Origin: Flavobacteriaceae bacterium
GTDB taxonomy: Bacteria; Bacteroidota; Bacteroidia; Flavobacteriales; Flavobacteriaceae
Direction of reading: 5' to 3'
NCBI GenBank assembly: GCA_021648445.1
Contig: JAKISU010000005.1
Location: forward strand, 1-51,319
DNA: 51,319 nucleotides
A program made the translations under genes and the position numbers. The notes under the pieces are model-generated. The model had not been told where the DNA came from, did no database searches, and saw only the letters and a program-made list of their open reading frames with translations. Position 1 is the first letter of the stretch. Every line of letters starts with the position of its first letter. This document shows, piece after piece, positions 1 through 8,104 of this stretch.

Positions 1-72
1 GATCAATAATTTAAGCTCTAAAGTTACTTTTTCGTAGCTTTTTTTTCGCCAGGGTTGTTTTTGGGTTTTCAT
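1..72 (-). CDS. IS3-like transposase OrfA, N-terminal fragment (runs off window)
   Basis: An ATG at 72-70 on the minus strand opens a frame that stays open to the window edge (24 codons). It begins MKTQKQPWRKKSYEKVTLEL and continues into KLLI. This resembles the start of the small helix-turn-helix OrfA of IS3-type transposases, where the EKVTLELKLxIV stretch begins the HTH_Tnp domain. The family call is from memory of such proteins, not a search. The gene sits immediately inside the putative IS end at about position 126 and reads away from the truncated methyltransferase. Confidence 0.5.
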   Translation of the reverse strand, partial: MKTQKQPWRKKSYEKVTLELKLLI

Positions 73-126
73 AAGTGACTATCATTAAGTGATGAATTTT
101 TAGTCAACCTATTTCAGGAAAGTACA
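1..126 (-). mobile_element. Left-edge end of an IS3-like insertion sequence (partial)
   Basis: On the minus strand the sequence from 126 downwards reads TGTACTTTCCTGAAATAGG, then an AT-rich leader, then the OrfA start at 72. A terminus beginning with TG about 50 bp in front of orfA is usual for IS3-family elements. The methyltransferase reading frame upstream loses its family resemblance exactly here and stops at 114. The other end of the element and any target duplication lie outside the window. Confidence 0.45.
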
Positions 127-560
127 CTGTCTAGATATAACAAATCAATAGGCTCATTGAAAGTATTCAAAAATTCAATTGAATCATTTAAATGTATTGT
201 TACAACATCATTTAAACCTTGCTTATTAATTTCTTCTTGCGATCCAATTACAGAATCTTCACTAATATCAACAGAGTGAAGCTTAGCACTATTTTGTTGT
301 GCCCACTTTCCAAAAACAATAGTAGCGGCTCCATCACCTTTAGTATTTTTAAGACCTTCTCTTGAGGTACCTGTTTCTACTATTATTTTAGCATTCCTTT
401 CGCTTAAAAGGTTTAGCGTTTTAGCAAAAGTAATTCTTCGCCTTCTAAAGTTATATTTAAAAGGTATAAAAGGATAGAGTGACTTATGTTTTATAAATTT
501 TAATAAATAGTGAATAGTTACAGAAAAAAATACAATTCCAATGATTACTTTAATGACCAT
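114..560 (-). pseudogene. SAM-dependent methyltransferase, 3'-truncated by IS insertion
   Basis: The 148-residue product has an N-terminal membrane segment (about residues 4-24) and then the beginning of a class I methyltransferase: IVETGTSREG (SAM-binding loop, about 60-69), LHSVDISEDS (acidic loop, about 94-103) and DLLYLDS (post-motif, about 139-145). Relatives of the Methyltransf_24 type continue for another 60-100 residues after the LYLDS strand. Here the frame runs VLS and stops inside the sequence I read as an IS terminus. The missing C-terminal half presumably lies beyond the IS. It may have been part of the neighbouring glycan locus. Probably non-functional. Confidence 0.6.
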
Positions 561-711
561 TTTTTAAACTTAAGGTTTATTTCTTTAAAATCTTCCAAAA
601 TATCAAAATGATAGGCTTTCAATTTTTCACCTCAAAACTATAATAATTTAAAATAAAAACAATATTTCTTTTAGATTTATCTCTACCATGAATTAATAGA
701 GGTGTCCTTAA

Positions 712-873
712 TAGAACCCTTTGAACAATCTTTCGCAAAAGCATTTTTTGATCAGATCTTCTAACTTTTTGTTAAAAAAATAGAAAATAACCAGTTATAT
801 TTACATTTTTTAACTTCAATTTGAAATGTTTTTTAGAAAAAACATTTCACAATAAGTTATTCAAAGGGTTCTA
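712..873. repeat. 162-bp inverted-repeat element (MITE-like)
   Basis: TAGAACCCTTTGAA at 712-725 is exactly matched in inverse by TTCAAAGGGTTCTA at 860-873. The outermost bases are TA on both sides, as expected for a TA target duplication of an IS630/Tc1-type MITE. Inside, at 823-848, is a perfect 12-bp stem with a 2-base loop (GAAATGTTTTTT/AAAAAACATTTC). Just outside the left end, 690-708 carries GAATTAATAGAGGTGTCC, the terminal sequence of the element at 28045-28348. No coding frame is visible in 561-908. Confidence 0.45.
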
Positions 874-874
874 A

Positions 875-882
875 TACTTTTG
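875..882 (+). promoter_or_regulatory. Putative -7 box of the fkbM-like gene
   Basis: TACTTTTG matches the Bacteroidota -7 consensus TAnnTTTG and lies 26 bp before the ATG at 909. No convincing -33 TTTG was found. The box lies directly after the inverted-repeat element ending at 873. Confidence 0.35.
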
Positions 883-908
883 TTAAAATAAATCTTCACA
901 ATTTATCA

Positions 909-1757
909 ATGAATAAAAAAATAAAATACTCATACCTAAAATTAAAATCTTCTCTAAGGAAAAAGCTATTTGGTAAATATACCATTGGTGTAATTTATGA
1001 CACTAAAAACGGCAAAATTATGGCTCCACTAGACGATTTAACTGTTGGTAAAAAATTAGGGTTCAACGGTGAATATGATATTTCTGAAGTGAACATTATT
1101 AAAGATTTGATCAGAACTACCGATACTATTTATGTTGTTGGTACCCATTGGGGTACATTGTTACTACCGCTTTCTAAACATTGTAAACAAATTATTGGCT
1201 ACGAGGCAAATCCTAGTACTTTTTCTTTTCTTGAAATAAATATTCTTATAAATAAAGTGACCAATGTTTCCGCCTTTAATAATGCTGTTGGTGAAAGTTA
1301 TAGGAAGGTGAAATTTTATCAGAGTACTATCAACTCAGGAGGTAGTAAAATTAAGCCAAAAATAGATAAATACATGTATAAATATGACAACCCTGATACT
1401 ATTGAGGTGGATATGATTAGTCTGGACAAACATATTTTAGAAAAAAATCTGCCGGAAGTTAATGGTATTATTATGGATATTGAAGGTGCTGAATATTATG
1501 CCTTACAAGGAATGACCAATGCCCTGAAAAAAAGTAATTTTTTATATATAGAATATGTCCCTCACCATTTAGAAAATGTTTCAAACACAAGTAATGAAGC
1601 TTTTTTTAATTTAATTCTACCTCATTACAATACGGTAAGATTTATGAATGATACTGATATCCTTTTCAATATAAATGAAAATAAAAAAGATTTCTTTTCG
1701 CATATTAATAAACTAAAAATGGCTAATAAAGCTGATAATTTACTTTTTATCAAATAG
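909..1757 (+). CDS. FkbM family SAM-dependent methyltransferase
   Basis: This 282-residue protein is probably an O-methyltransferase acting on a sugar or lipid-linked glycan. The FkbM signature is clear: IIGYEANPSTFSFLEIN (about 95-111, the SAM acidic loop), VDMISLDKHI (about 175-184) and IIMDIEGAEYYALQGM (about 195-210). An N-terminal basic stretch is present but no signal peptide. Its 3' end overlaps by 18 bp the 3' end of the converging glycosyltransferase gene, a tight tail-to-tail arrangement. Context within a surface-glycan locus suggests methylation of a sugar residue; the acceptor is unknown. Confidence 0.8.
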   Translation: MNKKIKYSYLKLKSSLRKKLFGKYTIGVIYDTKNGKIMAPLDDLTVGKKLGFNGEYDISEVNIIKDLIRTTDTIYVVGTHWGTLLLPLSKHCKQIIGYEANPSTFSFLEINILINKVTNVSAFNNAVGESYRKVKFYQSTINSGGSKIKPKIDKYMYKYDNPDTIEVDMISLDKHILEKNLPEVNGIIMDIEGAEYYALQGMTNALKKSNFLYIEYVPHHLENVSNTSNEAFFNLILPHYNTVRFMNDTDILFNINENKKDFFSHINKLKMANKADNLLFIK

Positions 1758-2816
1758 CAAACTTTTATACACTTCAATATATTTTTCTGCAGTGGTGTTC
1801 CAATTATAGGTTTTAGCTTTCTCTATACTTTTTAGAGTCATTCTTTTTTCATCTTTCATAAAGGTATCTAATCCATTCGTTAAAATAGTAGCCATATATT
1901 CAGCATCAAAATTATCCCAATAAAAAGCTTGATCACCACATATTTCAGGCAAGGAAGTTCTGTTAGATGTAAATATTGGTTTGCCAAATCGCATGGCTTC
2001 AATTGGCGGAATACCAAAACCTTCCCTTAGTGATGGAAAAACAAATGCTAAGCAATTTTTCAAGTAATAATGTTTATCGGCTTCAGAAATTTTACCAGTT
2101 AGGATAACTCTATCTTCAAATTTATATTTTTGTATTAATAATTTTATTTTACCTGCATAAACCGTAGTGTTTTTACCTGAAATGATTAAATTCATCTGTG
2201 GTAAAAAATGAAGCATTTCTATTAATGTATGGAAGTTTTTTCGCTCATTAAATTCGCCAATAGAAAATAAATAGGGCGTTTTAGATATCGTTTTTGGCTG
2301 ATGATTTTCAGATAGATAAACCTCAGTAATTGGATTACCATTATAAATAACATATTCAGGAATATCCGGCACATCAAAATACTTATGAGTTGATGCTTTT
2401 GCGAAATTTGAAATATAGACTATTGCATTACACCTGCTTAATTTTTCTTTAAACGTAATGTTTCTAATATGACTCATATCATCAGAAATTTCATCAATAA
2501 AGTTTACATCATGCACAGTAAGTAAATATGGAATGTTACGATACGGCTCTATTGTAATATTTTGGTTAAGTGAATGCCATAGATCATACGATTTTCTAAT
2601 TCGGAAATGTTTGTAACGCCTAAATGAAAAATATTTTTTATAATCAAAATAATCCTGAAACTCATTTTTTAAACTCACTATATCTTTTGCATGTAATGTT
2701 ATTTTAAATTCTTTAGGTTGAGTAGCGTATAAACCCTTAATTAAATGATAATTAAATTGACCTAAACCAAAATTTAGATTTTTAATATTGTGCGATTCTA
2801 AAAATATATTCTTCAT
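1740..2816 (-). CDS. Glycosyltransferase family 4 (GT-B fold)
   Basis: A 358-residue cytoplasmic retaining glycosyltransferase. The C-terminal Glycos_transf_1 domain is obvious: LFSIGEFNERKNFHTLIEML (about 208-227), FPSLREGFGIPPIEAMRFGK (about 271-290, with the E-x7-E motif that holds the nucleotide sugar) and TSLPEICGDQAFYWD (about 297-311). The N-terminal half has the usual NFGLGQFNYHLIKGL opening and the DLWHSLN/LTVHDVNF strands. It probably adds a hexose or deoxyhexose to LPS or O-chain; donor and acceptor cannot be read from sequence. It is the only minus-strand gene in the first half of the glycan locus and overlaps the fkbM-like gene tail to tail. Confidence 0.85.
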   Translation of the reverse strand: MKNIFLESHNIKNLNFGLGQFNYHLIKGLYATQPKEFKITLHAKDIVSLKNEFQDYFDYKKYFSFRRYKHFRIRKSYDLWHSLNQNITIEPYRNIPYLLTVHDVNFIDEISDDMSHIRNITFKEKLSRCNAIVYISNFAKASTHKYFDVPDIPEYVIYNGNPITEVYLSENHQPKTISKTPYLFSIGEFNERKNFHTLIEMLHFLPQMNLIISGKNTTVYAGKIKLLIQKYKFEDRVILTGKISEADKHYYLKNCLAFVFPSLREGFGIPPIEAMRFGKPIFTSNRTSLPEICGDQAFYWDNFDAEYMATILTNGLDTFMKDEKRMTLKSIEKAKTYNWNTTAEKYIEVYKSLLFDKK

Positions 2817-3075
2817 AGGTTGTAAATAACAAAGTTAAATGTAAATTTTAATTAATAACCTCATTTAAGCTTAAATTAAAAAATAATAGAAAAATATTTA
2901 ATATTACTTTTACTGAAGAAAAAATGACCTTGATAATATTTTAAAGTAAGTTTGTTTAAGAAATAATAGGTTTGTATACGAAAGTGAACAATTTCGTAAG
3001 CCTACCAAAGATAAATATGAAGGAAGAAATATTTCAAAAAATTTAGAATAACTAAAATTAATTTAGAATTAAACT

Positions 3076-4164
3076 GTGACTAATAAAAAACGAATTAATG
3101 TAACAAAAACTTTTATGCCTAGTCAGGATGAGTATCAACAAATCTTGAAAACGTCTTGGAATAAAAACTGGATAACAAACAGAGGTGAATTGGTTGTAGA
3201 GTTAGAACAAAAGATTAAAAAAAAGTATGATCTCAAAGAAATCATACTTACTACCAATGGTACATTACCACTACAAATTGCAATTAAAGCATTAGAAATA
3301 AAAGGAGAAATAATTACAACACCTTTTAGTTATGTAGCCACAACATCAAGCATTGTTTGGGAAGGTTGCACACCTGTTTTTGTTGATATTGAACCTGATT
3401 ATTTTACTATTGACCCAACTAAAATTGAAAAGAAAATAACAAGCAAAACTACGGCAATTATTGCAACGCATGTTTTTGGCAATCCTTGTGATGTCGAGTT
3501 AATTGAAATGATTGCTAAAAAGCACAAACTGAAAGTAATTTATGATGCTGCTCATTGTTATGGAGTTAGTTATAAAGACCAATCACTTTTTAACTATGGA
3601 GATGTAAGCACTTGTAGCTTTCACGCTACTAAAATTTTTCATACCGGTGAAGGCGGAGCTTTATTTACAAAAAATAAAGAAATATTCAACAAATTATATT
3701 ATCACCATAATTTTGGGCATAATGGTCCAAATAAATTTCATGGATTGGGAATTAATGCAAAAATGAGTGAACTTCAAGCTGCAATGGGGTTGACAATATT
3801 ACCATATTTTGACAATCTTTTAACAAAAAAAAAACAATTATATAAATTGTATTTAGAAAGATTAGAAGGTAATTTAATCTTTCAAAGAATTAGAGAAGGA
3901 ACAATTTATAATTATAGCTATTTTCCTGTAGTTTTTTCAAATGAGTCTCAATTATTAAAAGTAGAGAAATCCTTAAATAAAGAAAACATCTTTCCTAGAC
4001 GTTATTTTTATCCATCATTAAATAAACTGCCTTATGTGAAAGAAGTTTCCGTTCCCATATCTGAATCTTTATCCAGTAGAATAATGTGCTTACCTTTGTA
4101 CTTTGACTTGACAAAGGAAGATGTTTTTATAATCTGTGATATCATTAATAAAAACAATAATTAA
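3076..4164 (+). CDS. DegT/DnrJ/EryC1/StrS sugar aminotransferase
   Basis: A 362-residue PLP enzyme that transfers an amino group to a nucleotide-linked keto-sugar. Visible motifs are LTTNGTLPLQIAIKAL (about 55-70, cofactor phosphate loop), TTPFSYVATTSSI (about 80-92), VIYDAAHCYG (about 154-163, Asp to the pyridine N) and SFHATKIFHTGEGGAL (about 177-192, Schiff-base Lys in HATK). The start is a GTG. The next gene begins 1 bp after its stop (TTG 4166) and encodes a NeuD/PglD-type acyltransferase, so the pair probably makes an N-acetylated amino-sugar in the style of PglE-PglD. No partner nucleotide-sugar dehydratase is present in the window. Confidence 0.88.
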   Translation: MTNKKRINVTKTFMPSQDEYQQILKTSWNKNWITNRGELVVELEQKIKKKYDLKEIILTTNGTLPLQIAIKALEIKGEIITTPFSYVATTSSIVWEGCTPVFVDIEPDYFTIDPTKIEKKITSKTTAIIATHVFGNPCDVELIEMIAKKHKLKVIYDAAHCYGVSYKDQSLFNYGDVSTCSFHATKIFHTGEGGALFTKNKEIFNKLYYHHNFGHNGPNKFHGLGINAKMSELQAAMGLTILPYFDNLLTKKKQLYKLYLERLEGNLIFQRIREGTIYNYSYFPVVFSNESQLLKVEKSLNKENIFPRRYFYPSLNKLPYVKEVSVPISESLSSRIMCLPLYFDLTKEDVFIICDIINKNNN

Positions 4165-4165
4165 A

Positions 4166-4798
4166 TTGAAAAAAGAAATATACTTAATAGGAGTAGGTAA
4201 TTATACCGAAGTAATTATAGAATTAGCTAGAGATTGTGGTTATTTAGTTAAGGGATTATATCACTATAATTCCGAAAGAAATGGTGAGTTTGTTTTAGGA
4301 GTTGAAATATTAGGTAGTACTGAAGACTTGTTTAAAAATGGCTTGAAAGAACTTTCTTTTGGGATAACAATAGGAAACAACAGTAAAAGGCAAGAAATAG
4401 CGAATAAAATTAGAAGCTTAAATGGGGTAACTCCAAATTTGATTCATCCCACAGCTAAAATTAGTGAATCTGCAATTATAGAAACAGGATGTTTTTTTCA
4501 AGCAAACGCTATGGTTTGGGCAAAAGCATTAGTAAACTCAGATTGTATTTTAAGTCCAAATTCTTATATTTCACATCATGCAAAAGTTGACAGCAGTTGC
4601 TTTTTAGCTCCATTTTCTGTAGTAGGAGCTTATTGTTCAATTGGTAAAAGAGTAACGTTTGGCATTAACTCAATTATAATACCTAAATTATCATTAGGTG
4701 ATGACAGTATTGTTGGAGCAAAAGCAAATATTTTGCAACCTTTTGATAAAAACAGCATCTTAATAGGTAATCCTGCAATAATTTTAGAAAAGAAATAA
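4166..4798 (+). CDS. NeuD/PglD-like sugar O/N-acyltransferase
   Basis: About 210 residues. The N-terminal Rossmann-like PglD_N domain begins KKEIYLIGVGNYTEVIIEL and is followed by a left-handed beta-helix of hexapeptide repeats (for example ISESAIIETGCFFQANAMV, about residues 98-116, and ahead to IVGAKANILQPF). Enzymes of this family transfer an acetyl group from acetyl-CoA to an amino or hydroxyl group of a nucleotide sugar. I chose the TTG at 4166, directly after the stop of the aminotransferase, because family members begin there. A GTG at 4136 in the same frame would add ten residues overlapping the upstream gene. It is translationally coupled with the aminotransferase and followed 16 bp later by a GT2 gene. 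Confidence 0.82.
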   Translation: MKKEIYLIGVGNYTEVIIELARDCGYLVKGLYHYNSERNGEFVLGVEILGSTEDLFKNGLKELSFGITIGNNSKRQEIANKIRSLNGVTPNLIHPTAKISESAIIETGCFFQANAMVWAKALVNSDCILSPNSYISHHAKVDSSCFLAPFSVVGAYCSIGKRVTFGINSIIIPKLSLGDDSIVGAKANILQPFDKNSILIGNPAIILEKK

Positions 4799-4814
4799 AA
4801 TAAAATATATACCG

Positions 4815-5636
4815 ATGAAACCTCTATTAAGTATTTGTTGTACATCATATAATCATGGTAAATATATAGAGGAAACCATTCAAGGCTTTTTAATACAAAA
4901 AACAACTTTCCCAATAGAAATATTGATACATGATGATGCTTCGACTGATAATACCGCTGAAATAATTAAAAAATATGAAAAAAAAGATAAAAGAATAATT
5001 ACAATTCTTCAAAACGAAAATCAATATTCTCAAAAAATTAAACCATGGTCAAATTTTTTATTCCCAAAAGCTCAAGGCAAATATATTGCACTTTGTGAAG
5101 GGGATGATTATTGGATAGATGAATTCAAATTACAAAAACAAGTTGATTTTCTTGAAGCAAATGCTAACTATGCACTGTGTTTTCACAAAGTAAAAGTGTA
5201 TTTAGAAGAAGAAAAACAATTTACAGATGATACTATAAAAAGTAATATACCTGAAACTACAACTATAAAAGATCTGGCCAAACGATGTTATATACGTACA
5301 AACTCTGTTGTTCTAAGAAATAATTTTAAATTACCTCAATGGTTTAATTATTTACCTGTAGGTGACTGGCCTTTGTTTTTAATTCAAGTGAAAGACAATA
5401 AAATTAAAAAATTTGACGATGAAATGGCGGTTTACAGGATTCATAAAAACGGAGTGTGGTCTTCAGCAGATAGGTACAAAATGATAGAAGTTACTTTAGA
5501 TACTATAAAGCCCCTACTCGACCATAAAATTTTAGGTAAAGATGCCAACAAAATATTACAGAAAAAATATAATAAATACAGATTTAAATTGTTTAAAGAA
5601 GGAATCAGAAAACAATTAAATATCCAAAAGACTTAG
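4815..5636 (+). CDS. Glycosyltransferase family 2 (GT-A fold)
   Basis: A 273-residue inverting glycosyltransferase. It starts LLSICCTSYNHGKYIEETIQ, then shows ILIHDDASTDNTAEII (about 36-51) and the metal-binding region YIALCEGDDYWIDEFKLQKQ (about 90-109, where the DxD-like GDD and the W..E..KL follow the family pattern). It resembles proteins of the type called glycosyltransferase family A in LPS and capsule loci. No membrane segments. It is part of the head-to-tail run 3076-8100, so probably one transcript. Confidence 0.85.
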   Translation: MKPLLSICCTSYNHGKYIEETIQGFLIQKTTFPIEILIHDDASTDNTAEIIKKYEKKDKRIITILQNENQYSQKIKPWSNFLFPKAQGKYIALCEGDDYWIDEFKLQKQVDFLEANANYALCFHKVKVYLEEEKQFTDDTIKSNIPETTTIKDLAKRCYIRTNSVVLRNNFKLPQWFNYLPVGDWPLFLIQVKDNKIKKFDDEMAVYRIHKNGVWSSADRYKMIEVTLDTIKPLLDHKILGKDANKILQKKYNKYRFKLFKEGIRKQLNIQKT

Positions 5637-5656
5637 GGTCAGAATAAATTTATAAA

Positions 5657-6526
5657 ATGAAAATTCAAGTAGGTTTTTTGGTTTCGTATGATTATGAAAT
5701 GCTTAAAAATGCAATTCCTTTAGTATATGAAGATGCAGATACTATTTTCTTAGCAATAGACATACACAGAAAGACTTGGAAAGGTGATAATATTTACATT
5801 AATAATTCATTTTTTGATTGGTTAAATAAGTTTGATATTGCCAAAAAAATTGTGCTTTACAAAGACGATTTCAGTAACCCAAAACTTACTACAATGCAAT
5901 GCGAAGTAAGAGAACGTAAGATGTTAGCCGAAAAAATGGGATTGGGAAATTGGATCATTCAATTAGATGCTGATGAGTATTTTATTAATTTTAAGAAATT
6001 TGTACATTTTTTAAAATCAAAAAATCATTTATTGAAGCATCCATCTAAAAATAAAGTACAAATTTCTCCTTTTCATGTAAGCTTGTATAAAAAAATAGAT
6101 AAAGGATATCTGTATGTAAATGAAGCTACAAAAACAGTAGTAGCAACCAATTATCCTGATTACAAAGTAGGTAGAAAAACGGGGGGAAGAGTAATTTATA
6201 CCAATTCTTTAATTCTTCATGAATGCCTCTCTAGAACGAGAAAAGACTTAGTAACTAAATTAAAAAATTGGGGACATAATGCAGATATAGACTTTGAAGG
6301 TTTTATAAAAAAATGGGATAGTGTAAATGAAAACAATTACACATCCATGCAAAATTTCTTTTTCTTAGAGCCGGAAAAATGGAAGAATTTAGACTTTATT
6401 AAAGGTTCAAATTTTAGCGAATTATTTGAAAATTTTAAAAATCAAAAAGAAAATAATTTATATAAATCTGATTTTTTTATTTTTAAAAAAAACGTTGGTC
6501 AATTTATTAAATACTTATTTAAATAA
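5657..6526 (+). CDS. Glycosyltransferase (GT2-like)
   Basis: The 289-residue protein has a GT-A-like N-terminus (MKIQVGFLVSYDYEMLKNAI) and an apparent metal-binding site NWIIQLDADEYFINF (about 97-111, D-A-D). A region with CEVRERKMLAEKMG in front of this is typical of glycosyltransferases that describe the donor fold as GT2 or GT92-like. The later HECLSRTRKDLVTKLKNWGH stretch (about 193-212) looks like the catalytic base/acceptor region of the same group. I cannot assign a substrate. It lies in the glycan operon with short gaps on both sides (20 and 9 bp). Confidence 0.65.
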   Translation: MKIQVGFLVSYDYEMLKNAIPLVYEDADTIFLAIDIHRKTWKGDNIYINNSFFDWLNKFDIAKKIVLYKDDFSNPKLTTMQCEVRERKMLAEKMGLGNWIIQLDADEYFINFKKFVHFLKSKNHLLKHPSKNKVQISPFHVSLYKKIDKGYLYVNEATKTVVATNYPDYKVGRKTGGRVIYTNSLILHECLSRTRKDLVTKLKNWGHNADIDFEGFIKKWDSVNENNYTSMQNFFFLEPEKWKNLDFIKGSNFSELFENFKNQKENNLYKSDFFIFKKNVGQFIKYLFK

Positions 6527-6535
6527 ATTATTGTT

Positions 6536-7339
6536 GTGAATAAAATAACTAGCAGCCTAGTCATATCTACATATAATTGGTCAGAAGCATTAGAATTAGT
6601 GTTAAAAAGTGTAAAAAATCAGAGCCTCTTACCTGATGAAGTTATTATTGCTGATGATGGATCTACTGATAAGACCAAAAAGTTGATTAAAAAATTTCAA
6701 CAAAATTTCCCTACAAAACTAATTCATTTCTGGCATGAAGATAAGGGGTTTAGAAGATCAACCGTCTTAAATAAAGTGTTTTCAAAAACCAATGTTGACT
6801 ATATTATCCAACTTGATGGTGATTGTATAATTCATAAACATTTTGTCAGAGATCATGTTTACCATGCTGAAAAAGAAACTTTTTTATATGGTTCAAGAGT
6901 GAATATACAGGAATCGTTTTTACCTACACTTTTTAAAAATAAAGTAATTCATTTTAATTTTTTTGCTAAAGGCATAAAAAAAAGAACCAGAAATCTATGT
7001 ATTCCAATTTTAAGTAAACAATACAAAAGAAAAAATGAGCTTTCAGATAAATTAAGAGGATGTAATTTATCTTTTTGGCGTAAAGATATAATTTCTGTTA
7101 ATGGCTATAATGAAGATATAGAAGGCTGGGGAAGAGAAGATTCAGAATTGATAATTAGAATGCTAAACAAAGGTGTTTTGGGTAAACGATTAAGATATTG
7201 CGGTATTTTATATCATATCTATCATAGTGAAAAATCAAAAGACCGTTTAGAATTAAATGATGAAATTCAACAAAATAGTATCAATAAAAAATTAACTTGG
7301 TGTGAAAACGGAATTGATAAATATTTAGATAAGAGTTAA
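6536..7339 (+). CDS. Glycosyltransferase family 2 with galactosyltransferase-like C-terminus
   Basis: 267 residues with a GT-A fold: SLVISTYNWSEALELVLKSV, IADDGSTDKTKKLI and YIIQLDGDCIIHKHFVRDH (about 84-102, DGD metal site). The second half has the Glyco_transf_7C signature LRGCNLSFWRKDIISVNGYN followed by EGWGREDSELIIRM (about 199-212), the region that binds donor and acceptor in chondroitin-synthase-like enzymes. The start is GTG. The stop TAA overlaps the next ATG (TAATG at 7337-7341), so it is translationally coupled with the LPS kinase gene. Confidence 0.82.
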   Translation: MNKITSSLVISTYNWSEALELVLKSVKNQSLLPDEVIIADDGSTDKTKKLIKKFQQNFPTKLIHFWHEDKGFRRSTVLNKVFSKTNVDYIIQLDGDCIIHKHFVRDHVYHAEKETFLYGSRVNIQESFLPTLFKNKVIHFNFFAKGIKKRTRNLCIPILSKQYKRKNELSDKLRGCNLSFWRKDIISVNGYNEDIEGWGREDSELIIRMLNKGVLGKRLRYCGILYHIYHSEKSKDRLELNDEIQQNSINKKLTWCENGIDKYLDKS

Positions 7340-8100
7340 TGAGTATAGCTAAAGAAATAGAAAGAAACTATTTACCTGTAAAAGAACAATTACAACATAT
7401 AATTGATACCTTTAATACTACCGGTACTTTAATTGGTGATGGAGGTAGAAATAAAATTAAAATTTATAAATTAAACGAAAAAAACATCAATGTAAAGTCA
7501 TTCAAAATTCCCAATTTTATCAACCAAATTGTTTACAACTATTTTAGAAAATCTAAAGCTAGACGTTCTTTTGAATATGCCAACAAGCTTATTAAATTAG
7601 ACATTGGCACACCACAACCAATTGCGTATTTTGAAAATAGTACACCTTTGGGTTTATTAGAGAGTTATTATGTATGCGAACATCTAGATTATGATTTAAC
7701 CTATAGAGAATTAGTCACCAATTCTGATTATCTGGATCATGAAAATATACTAAGACAATTTACAAAATTCACATGGCAGATGCATGAAGAAGGTATTTAC
7801 TTTAAAGATCATTCACCCGGAAATACTTTAGTTATTAAGAATGGTAACGATTATAATTTTTATTTGGTTGATCTAAACAGAATGTCTTTTTTAAAACTTG
7901 ATTTTGAAGCTAGAATGAAAAATTTTTCAAGATTAACACCTAAAAAAGAAATGGTAAAGACGATGAGTGATGCTTATGCTAAACTAAGCGGTGATGATTT
8001 TGAAAAAATTTTTGAAAAAATGTGGTTTTATACACAACAATTTCAAGAAAAATTTCACAGGAGAAAACGATTAAAACAAAAACTGTTTGGTAAAAAATAA
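7339..8100 (+). CDS. Lipopolysaccharide kinase, WaaP/InaA/KdkA-like
   Basis: A 253-residue kinase-fold protein. The loop MHEEGIYFKDHSPGNTLV (about 148-165) holds the catalytic Asp and the metal-binding Asn in the D..PGN arrangement of Kdo/heptose kinases. FYLVDLNRMSF (about 174-184) is the DFG-equivalent. The N-terminal lobe has IGDGGRNKIKIYKLN in the place of the glycine-rich loop. Such proteins phosphorylate the inner core of LPS. The start overlaps the stop of the upstream GT2 gene. It ends 4 bp before the converging GT9-GT2 fusion gene. Confidence 0.78.
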   Translation: MSIAKEIERNYLPVKEQLQHIIDTFNTTGTLIGDGGRNKIKIYKLNEKNINVKSFKIPNFINQIVYNYFRKSKARRSFEYANKLIKLDIGTPQPIAYFENSTPLGLLESYYVCEHLDYDLTYRELVTNSDYLDHENILRQFTKFTWQMHEEGIYFKDHSPGNTLVIKNGNDYNFYLVDLNRMSFLKLDFEARMKNFSRLTPKKEMVKTMSDAYAKLSGDDFEKIFEKMWFYTQQFQEKFHRRKRLKQKLFGKK

Positions 8101-8104
8101 TTAT

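Noticed and set aside
4630-4914. Minus-strand frame of 94 codons opposite the NeuD-like gene
   Set aside because: Antisense to two well-supported genes, no family resemblance.
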